From the NCBI GenBank assembly GCA_029216955.1, contig JANAVB010033216.1, positions 10,982,408 to 11,046,407 on the forward strand: DNA of 64,000 bases, read 5' to 3'. A program made the translations under genes and the position numbers. The notes under the pieces are model-generated. The model saw only the letters and a list, made by a program, of their open reading frames with translations. It was not told the DNA's origin and did no database searches. Source of the stretch: Iris pallida. Taxonomy: Eukaryota; Streptophyta; Magnoliopsida; Asparagales; Iridaceae. This document shows positions 56,531 to 64,000 of this stretch, piece after piece (position 1 is the stretch's first letter; each line of letters begins with the position of its first letter).

Positions 56531-57267
56531 TAGGAAGAGTTTTATCATTGGGATCATGTCCAGCCAATGTAGATTGAAACCCAAGATTCATTAAACCAAC
56601 GAGTGATGTCCAGATAGAGAACCCACTAGGACCACAATTTTGATTTCTCAACTTCCGTTCCGTTATGGAATCTTGCTGGAATTAGAATTTCGAGAACGGA
56701 ATTTCTGTATTGCATAGATTGTAAGACCCTCTAAGAAGCGAAGGGTTTTTCGATTTAGCAATTAACTATACTAGAGTAACCCAGTCTAACAAATAAGTCA
56801 ATAGTTCGTAAACATTTTTAGCTGTGTCGTTGGATACCCTCTACCGCTTTGGGAGCTTTATATTCGCTCTCGATTATTTTTCTTACCTTCCTGCCTTTCC
56901 TATTGTAGAGTGACGAATGGTCATGCTTATTAGAACCTACCAATATTTCTTGGCTACTTGTATAAATTTGTTGCTTGTAAAATTTTTGGGTTGCTTGATA
57001 GATGGGAGAGGATGTAGATGCAATATACAGTAGGTAATCTATTGGTAGCAATTTTAGCAAGAAGTTGGATGATTATAAAGTTTAGGGACATAGCCTTGAG
57101 GGAGTAGTGTGACCAAAGGTGGGTAGAAGTCCTCGATGATTCGTAGTTATGAAATGGCTGGAAGGTGGATACAATTATTTTCGAGAAATTAAATTTAAGG
57201 AGACTGTGGTAGTAGTGGATTTATTCTTTACATTTATTTTTGAATCTTAGGCATGTTTATGAGTTAG

Positions 57268-57303
57268 AATTTCGAGGACGAAATTATTTTTAAGGTGGGT
57301 AGA
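57268..57303 (+). promoter_or_regulatory. Pre-PPT hairpin and polypurine tract of G
   Basis: AATTTCGAGGACGAAATT is at 57268-57285 and AAGGTGGGTAGA at 57292-57303, two bases before the LTR. Confidence 0.75.
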
Positions 57304-57305
57304 TT

Positions 57306-57574
57306 TGTAGCTCCCCTTCCCGAAAATATGGAAATATTTTATTATTATTTATTGTATTTAAATGGTGATTTTGATTTTATAAATAATTAATTGGCTTATT
57401 GAATTACGTTATTATTTTATTTAGGTTATAAAATGTTAATATTACTATTGTGGTTATTAAATATAAACTATTTATTATTTTTAGTTATTATTAATTTATT
57501 CTTTATCAAAAGAATAAAATAAATGTGTATGTGTATATATATATATATATAAAATATATTATATGAGTGTATAC

Positions 57575-57605
<31 letters not shown>

Positions 57606-59772
57606 GATATATATGTATATACATATGTATATACACTTGGTATTAATACAAGAGAATAAGAAGCAACATCAGCCAAGCCCGGCCCAATCAGCAGCTTATC
57701 AAACCCAGCTGAAGCCCCAATAAACCGAACACCCGAGCCCATGCTCGGTTTTTCCCCCGCACAGGAGTCCCAAACCCGACCCCCCTAAATACTAACAGTC
57801 GACTATATCTATATATAACGAGAATATATATCGAAAAAAGAAATCAAAACTCGAAACCCTATCGAACCTGCGCTTCCCTCCCCCACACGCGCGTGCGCGC
57901 CCCGCGGCGGGCCGGCCGCCGTCGACCAGCCAAGCCACGGCCAGGCGCGGCAACTCTTGCGCGCGCGAGACGGAGATGGCAACAGCAGCAGTAGCTGCGG
58001 GAAGCCAACTTCACGAGTAGATTCCCGCCGCCACGTTCGACCGTTTTGTGCATCGTCTTTGCAGGTACGTTGACAATATAACCAACTTCAGTTCTCTTAA
58101 GATATTTCGATTTGTTCTGCGATACATGTATCGTAAAACGAACACGAACTTCGACGAAAAACTGTTTCTTAACAGTTCGTAAAACAGTCCCAAACACCCA
58201 ACTTCACATCGAAATTTCCACCAATCTATCCTTCAAATCAGGAAACTTTCTAAATAGAAGTTAACCCCAACATATAGGGCTAGAAAATTCCAGTAGGAAG
58301 TTTGTAGAAGTTTTCTTTGTACAGAGAAATAAACACATGTAAACTTCGTCAAAAACCTGTTTTCGAAAACTAGAAATTATTCCACACGACGTGCATCATG
58401 CCAATCCGGACGACGTGGTCGCGAACCGAAAGCATCGAAAGCTGCGTAACGGCTTCGTGGTCGTGTGGGCTTTGACGGAATTTAAATTGGTCGCGTGTGC
58501 GCGACGAATTTGATGCGTATCCGTCAAAATTCACCATATCGTGCACGTTGCAAATTTCCCAATTACTTCGTGCACGCTTGTCAGATCAAGACGAAACTTG
58601 TGCCAACAGGACCGTATCGTTTTTCTGGTCCTGTATGCCAAGTTTGGTCCAATTCTGAGACAGTTGGATCCGACGTCGTTTTGTGGGCCCCACGGTCCCA
58701 CTCAACGGGCGATTTTGTGCACGGCCCTCCGGAATCCAACTCTGGACATACGGTTGGGTTCGTATCGAAAAACTGGATCCGTAGACATGTAGTTTGACAA
58801 CTTTAGAGACCATTGACTCTGGCACGCTTTTCGGTGCAAAATGGGTCCAACGACGGACATCATTTTTGCTCGAAATTACCATTTTGCCCCTGTGTCCAGA
58901 ATTGGACTTAAGGACAGGCAATCCTAGCTAATTTGACTATTCTGAGAATAATGGTACTGTTTATTTCAGCATCCGGAGACTTCTACATGTGTTGACTGAT
59001 TGTGGTTCATTGAGTGGTATAGTGTTATTGGTTTCTCCAGCTAAGGACCTCAGACAAGTGCACTTTCTGATTGCTTTCCGATTCATAGTAGTCTTTTCAT
59101 TTCATGTCTATATATATATCTTGCTGCTTGTTGACACGCTCGCCACACGGAGTAGTCGGGAGGGGAAATATCTTAGTACACATGTGAACTACCCAGAAAT
59201 ATCCCCAAAATATCTATTATTACATGATAGCAGCTGCACACGACACGTACAGTGAGCCGGATTTACCCCCTAGCCGTTCACATGTTGAAACAGATATTTC
59301 ACACCACCTAGATAGATGTCTTTTATTAGTTTTTCCTTATTTACTCCTCTGTCGTGCTATGTCATCAGTTTTCTTGCTAGCTTTCATATTCCATATGCTA
59401 TTTTCATGTCTTGTTAATTCTATTGTGTTTTGCACTGCCGTCGGTTTGTGTACTTGTTCCAATCCTGACTGGATAACCAACATTTTTCAGGTTTAGCCGC
59501 TATCACTCTTAACACTGGGGAAGACTTTGGTATGCTGAAGACAACCTAGAAATAGATAGCATTGTATTAATTTTATTAATTGTAAAACTTTGTATTTTCC
59601 TTTAATTATAAATGTTATAACTGTTGTAACAAATTTAGAAATGTGAATGAACAATAATGTTTACTTTGAGCATTGATTTCTTGCGGGCTTGACAGCGTTC
59701 TACCGCCGACTCTGCGGCGTAGGCTGGACTTGGATACGTCTCGTATCCGAAAGGCGGGTGCGGGTCGTGACA
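57306..59772 (+). repeat. Element G 3' LTR (2467 bp)
   Basis: It is almost identical to 52392-54839, with slightly longer TA tracts (57535-57610) and few substitutions. Donor, acceptor, telobox and U5 hairpin are kept. It ends GTGACA followed by GGTAG. Confidence 0.92.
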
Positions 59773-59885
59773 GGTAGCACTCATAAGAGACACTACCGGC
59801 CATGGACAAAAAGTAGCGCTCATCCGAGTCGCTATCGGCCCCGGGACAGTAAGTAGCGCTCAAACGAGACACTATCGGCCCAAAT
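59773..59885. repeat. Three 39-bp tandem units in LTR I
   Basis: Units start GTAGCACTCATAAG, GTAGCGCTCATCCG and GTAGCGCTCAAACG, each continuing with a CACTATCGGCC-like phrase. Element G landed at the left edge of the array, and its duplication GGTAG is the start of a unit. Confidence 0.7.
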
Positions 59886-61016
59886 CTATATGTATACTGA
59901 ACATGTAGCCCCTACGCTAATAACTGTCTCCTTCCTCCCCATGATACTATACATGTGTCGACTCCATGACACTGTTTAATCCTTAATAACTGCCAAGTCT
60001 TCTACACAATCTATTAGCAGTTATCTCCTAATGCATGGCCTGTACGCACCAATGATCAGGCAACACGCAAGTCTGTATCTATATGCGACTCACAACTCAC
60101 ACACAACCCGTGGCACATCGTGACAGTTTATGAGATGCTCTAAACATAGGGTAGTCACTTAACTCTAAGCCAATTGCATAAAATATAGTAATTTGCATCT
60201 ACATATAGTTTTGAAAGAAAAATTAGATAGGAAATAAGACATGCATGATATTGAGCAAGAAATTAAACAGTAAAGACAAGGTATCTTGCCTGATGTGTCG
60301 CCTGGTGGGTGCGAGGATCCGTATTATGTCCAGTAGCCAGGGTCGATGTGCAAGGGTCAAAAATCACAAGAGAATATGAGCATGATTTTAGTTACGATCA
60401 ACTGATGATAGTTGAAAAGAATTTGTGATAATAATTACAAGTATTATGTATTAGAAAAATACTTACTACGTTGTAAAATAAAGTTAGGAAGAAAACAATT
60501 TGAGAGAAAAAAGAAAGAAAGAGAAGATAAACAAAAAAATCGCTTTTGCTAATCTCTATGTTTGTCAAAATACTTTTATAGAAAACTATGTTTTATTACT
60601 CACAGTATTTTAGGTAATATTTGAAAATACTTAGGTATTTATTTTATACTTTGGAAACTATACTTGCTACTAAATAGTTTTAAAAATATTAATGCAATTA
60701 TTAATCGCAAAAGTAAAATTTATAAACACCAAGGACAATAAGGAATAATAATACCCTTTATTTAATAATGCTAAATATCATAATGTTAATTAACATTGTT
60801 ACTGACCTTTACAAATTAAGAAAACAAATGTTATTAATAATTACCTAAAGTAATAGAATAAACAGAATCACACAAAATCGTAAAAATAACTAATGTAAAA
60901 ATAATAACAATACTAAATAGTATATAAAATCCCATATTAATCACTCAGCCCCTATCCCTCCCTATTTGTCACCATGAGAGAGAGAGAGATGGAAAAGAAA
61001 AGGATCGAGAGAGTTC

Positions 61017-61640
61017 TTACCGACAATTTGGCTCTGGCGCGGTGACCTGTTCGGTTGGAAGGGCGCACTGAGGAACTCTGGCATGGCGGGGCGCTCCTGC
61101 TGTTTCGGCGGAACGGCAAAAGGATCCGGGCGGGGGAGTCGCCGAAACGCCGGAGAAACGGATGGTGCTGCGCGGATCTGGTGCTCCGTTTGGGGAAGCT
61201 ACCGTGCACGGGGAGCGAGGAAGTGTCGAGTAATCTTGCCGCGGTGGCGGGAGCTCCTCACCGGCCAAGGAGGAAGGGGTAAGCCTGTGGCGACGGGGCT
61301 CGAGGCGGAGCGGCAAGTCGGAGGCTCGCCGCGTCGGTACGGCGTCCGGTGGCGGTTGCTCGGCTGAGAGCTGCAGCATCGGGTGCAGCGGCTTGGGGTC
61401 AGGACGGAGGTTAGGGTTCCTTCTCCTTCTTCTATTCTGTTGTGGTCGTCGTGGTGACGGTGGTAGTGTTTTTTGGGAAGTCTTCGGAGATGTTGGCGGT
61501 GACGGTGGCTTGATGGCTGGGTTCGGGGTTGGTAAGGTTTGGTGTTGGGGACGGCCAGGGGGTCCTGGTGGTGTTGTCGGGGCGACGATGGGTAGTTTGG
61601 GCGGCTGCGGTTGCTTGGCCCGGTTGTCGTGGCCGAGCAT
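61017..61640 (-). other. Proline-rich open frame in LTR I leader
   Basis: The 207-codon frame, rich in Pro, Arg, Ser and Thr, fills the GC-rich leader and ends right at the predicted donor (61020). No domain is recognised. It corresponds to the frames in C1 and H. Confidence 0.3.
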
Positions 61641-61920
61641 AGAGGCGGTGATGACAATGGAAGGCTGTGACGGAGGTGTAGGTCGATGGGGATGCTGGAT
61701 GGAGTATTAGAGACGTGGACGGAGAATAGGCTGGCTGTGCAGGATGGAGGCTATGGCTGGGCTGGGCTAGGATTGGGGATTCGATGATGTCGGGATGTGT
61801 CCGACACGGAGATGGGGATAATGTAGATGTAATATTTGGAATAAGATGCGGGAGGGGAAAACATGGATACGATGCACGTGGGTGGTGAAAAATTTATGGA
61901 GGAGTACCTGCCTGTATATA
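61410..61920 (-). promoter_or_regulatory. LTR I promoter region
   Basis: Minus-strand TATATAC at 61914-61920 lies in the phrase CCTATATACAGGCAGG, like C1. A telobox-like AACCCTAA follows in the leader near 61411-61418. Confidence 0.55.
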
Positions 61921-62548
61921 GGATGTGGGAATACCCATTTAGACGAGATTTAATTATTCAAATCCAAATTGGGTTCAATCTACAATTTAAATCTAATTTT
62001 AGATAATTTACCATATATATTTTAAAACAAAAATTAAATCCAATCAAATCAAATCCAAATCCAAGTCGTATTAGATTTCATACATAAAAATCTTTTTCCA
62101 TAATTTAGCTAATTTAAATAATTAAAATCTTGATTTAAATATCCATATTTATTAAATTAAATACACTTTTCAAATTTACTATTAAATAAATGTCAAAAAT
62201 TACATTATTAATTTGCAATAACTAATAAAATATTATGAAATATATATGTAAGCACGAATAATGTATACATAATTATGCTTTTTTTTTCTAGTATACAATA
62301 AAATATTATTTACGATTAATAACTGCTAAAATCAAAAGGCTTTTTATAGCAAGAATAATTATTATATATAATATTTTGAAAGTATATAATAAATAGAAAA
62401 AAAATGTTTTTCTAAAAGATGTACGCTCTCACATATTCGTACTCGTCGAGCAACTACGAAAAATGCGAACTCGTACGCGACGTATAAATACGAAAAACAA
62501 AATTAACACCAAAAATAAAAATTGTAGTAAAATTTTAGGGGGTTTATA

Positions 62549-64000
62549 TCCTACCCAACTTACAAGAATTTCGTCCTCGAAATTTAGGAATAGGTAGGGT
62601 ACAAGAGGTTAACGATAAGAAAGCATGAACAATTCATTTGACGAGGCAAGGAAGTGGTGTTTAAGACAAGCATGCAATTAAAAAGTCATCACGGATATGG
62701 AATGGAATGAGGGTTACCAGTTAACACAATGAAACACGATAGAATTAAGTCTTAAAGCTAGTCATGATAAGTCATAAAATAACTAGATGAGGAATTGACT
62801 AGATTAAGGGCAAGCAATTAAGAGAATATAGCCGTTTAGGTTTAGAGTTGAATCCTTCCAAGTTTCAATAAGGTTGCAAAAATGAATCTAGGGTCGAGGA
62901 AAGAGGGCGTGTAACTCAAGACAGAGATTAGACACATTGGTAGGTCAGTGGCTAACTATCTCTGTGTAGATACAAACTTCATGGTCATAGGAGAATAACT
63001 TGTCATAACTATCAAGTACAAGCTTGGTCCAGAGTAGGTAAAAGGCGAAAGTCAACAAGAGTTCAAGGAATATTTTGAATACCAATATGTGGTTCAACGA
63101 CGATGGAAAATTTTCAAGTAGAATTTTCAAGGCAGTCGCGGATGAGACTCTAGGGGCAAGTTTGACTATGTCTCCATACGCGTAGATTAATATATGAAAA
63201 GCGAACCAAAGTGCAATAGGTTGACCAGACCATCATACACCGGTTCTGATTAGACAATATGTTAGTGGAAGCGACCCAATAAAACATGTTATGATCAAGC
63301 TTGATAAGAAAATAAGCTTGCAAAATTTATGCCAAGTTATCATTAAAATAGTCAAAGTATAAGTAAGGGACCATGATAAAGGGAATTAAATAGTCAAAGG
63401 TTCTTTAAAAATCAAGTCTTGTCCAAAGTTTGGGCCTATATAGTCGGCTTGGTTGACTAGATAAGTTAGGGCCCACTGAATTCTATGGTCCAAGTGAACC
63501 TATGAATGTGGTCCACAAAAATGTTGGTTAGGTTGTGAGGTATTCTACCCGACTTACAAGAGTTAAACTAGTAGTGTGATGGGATAATGAGTTAAGCAAT
63601 CAAGGTAAGGCACAAAATTACGTATTAAAGGAAATCAAGTAGAACATCATCACATAGGGTTGAAAGAATTTAGTCGAGATTGAGTCCTATCTGTGGTTGA
63701 AAAGTATATCGCTGCCATGGTAGGGTTATGGTTTAGTCTTTATGACCCGAATGTCGTGTCAAGAAAAATAAAGTACAAGGGGGGTATTTTAGTGGGACAT
63801 GGTATACTACATGAAGGTGGGCTTGTCTAGGTCTTGTATATGGAATTTGTTGGCTGAAAAAGTCTAGTGTGCTCCAAATATCAAAGTCACGGTAAAGGAC
63901 ACAAAGAATATAAATAGAAAGTAGGAGTTCATGAGATAATAATTAACGCACAAAATAAATGACCAAGTTAAAACATGACATAAAGATAATTCAGATTCTA
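62549..64000 (-). mobile_element. Element I internal region (start only)
   Basis: The pre-PPT hairpin is at 62567-62584, M1 at 63195-63325 (hairpin CAAGCTT/AAGCTTG at 63296-63320) and M2 at 63690-63930. In sense M2 comes before M1 here, unlike D and G, where M1 comes first. No coding domain is visible to the window end. Confidence 0.65.

Larger units (their letters stand above)
54926..57267 (+). mobile_element. Element G internal region (noncoding)
   Basis: It has M1 at 55388-55515, M2 at 56058-56290 and M3 at 56340-56530. Open frames, for example 56055-56249, lie across M2 and are not kept in other copies. No retroelement domain is visible. The stretch 56540-57260 shows nothing recognisable. 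Confidence 0.8.
52387..59777 (+). mobile_element. Element G, noncoding retrotransposon, duplication GGTAG
   Basis: LTRs 52392-54839 and 57306-59772 start TGTAGCTCCCC and end GTGACA. GGTAG flanks both sides (52387-52391 and 59773-59777). Only 2466 bases lie between them, with primer-binding site, modules M1, M2 and M3, the pre-PPT hairpin and polypurine tract, and no gag or pol. It is the innermost and apparently youngest insertion: the LTRs differ by about one base in the first 120. It lies in the predicted intron part of LTR I. Confidence 0.93.
51849..62548 (-). repeat. Element I 3' LTR, interrupted by element G
   Basis: Without G and one copy of its GGTAG duplication the LTR is about 3.3 kb. 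On the minus strand it starts near TATAAACCCC (62548), with a TATA box at 61914-61920, a telobox in the leader (minus AACCCTAA, about 61410-61418), a GC-rich leader with a 207-codon proline-rich frame (61017-61640), donor TCG|GTAAGA (61020), acceptor CTTGCAG|GTGCTC (52163) and end GTATTACA. Confidence 0.85.
51849..64000 (-). mobile_element. Element I, group-2 retrotransposon (right part outside window)
   Basis: Its 3' LTR spans 51849-62548 with element G inside; the internal region runs from 62549 to the window end and shows only noncoding modules. The remaining internal part, primer-binding site and 5' LTR lie beyond 64000, so coding capacity further on cannot be judged. No gag or pol is visible in the 1.45 kb present. 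Confidence 0.8.

Overview
This 64-kb window looks like repeat-dense plant nuclear DNA, almost entirely nested long-terminal-repeat (LTR) retrotransposons. No host gene, rRNA, tRNA or CRISPR array was found. The plant origin is inferred from the one readable coding element (Ty3/gypsy gag-pol of the Tekay/Del chromovirus type), a plant-L1-like LINE 3' end, and the size and depth of the nesting. The species cannot be named.

Layout. Element D (minus strand) forms the left half: its 3' LTR starts before the window and ends at 676, and its 5' LTR starts at 28325. Three elements sit inside D. A (plus, 2074-17196, target-site duplication GAGGT) carries a solo LTR S (minus, 9374-12440, duplication GCTAG). 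C1 (minus, 17585-26689, duplication AATCT) has two 3.9-kb LTRs around only 1.3 kb. B (plus, from 30547) is the only element with gag and pol, and both are broken. B's 3' LTR stops in a TA tract near 42177, and the rest of D's LTR is missing. After a short LINE-derived insertion (42233-43597) comes H (plus, 43916 to 51848). Element I (minus, from 51849 to beyond the window) sits inside H's 3' LTR, and G (plus, 52392-59772, duplication GGTAG) sits inside the LTR of I.

Shared design. A, B, C1, D, G and H carry, 8-9 bases inside the LTR end, a primer-binding site (TGGTGGCCCATGCAGGTC or a one-base variant) that fits a plant tRNA-Ile(AAU) rather than the usual initiator tRNA-Met. The site is followed by a covarying hairpin and a GCCTGC that can pair with it. 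All seven elements with a visible 3' internal end have a hairpin before the polypurine tract. A, B, G, H and I have plausible splice donors and acceptors inside the LTR, predicting a leader intron of 1.4-3.4 kb that holds most of the TA tracts. B and A also share an apparent 95-base-class intron inside the integrase gene.

How they work together. Only B encodes proteins. A, C1, D, G and H lack gag and pol (A keeps an integrase tail), so they look like non-autonomous passengers using a B-like helper (inference). C1, D, G and I share a conserved noncoding hairpin module that may be a packaging signal. These leader and internal structures are the most novel content of the window.
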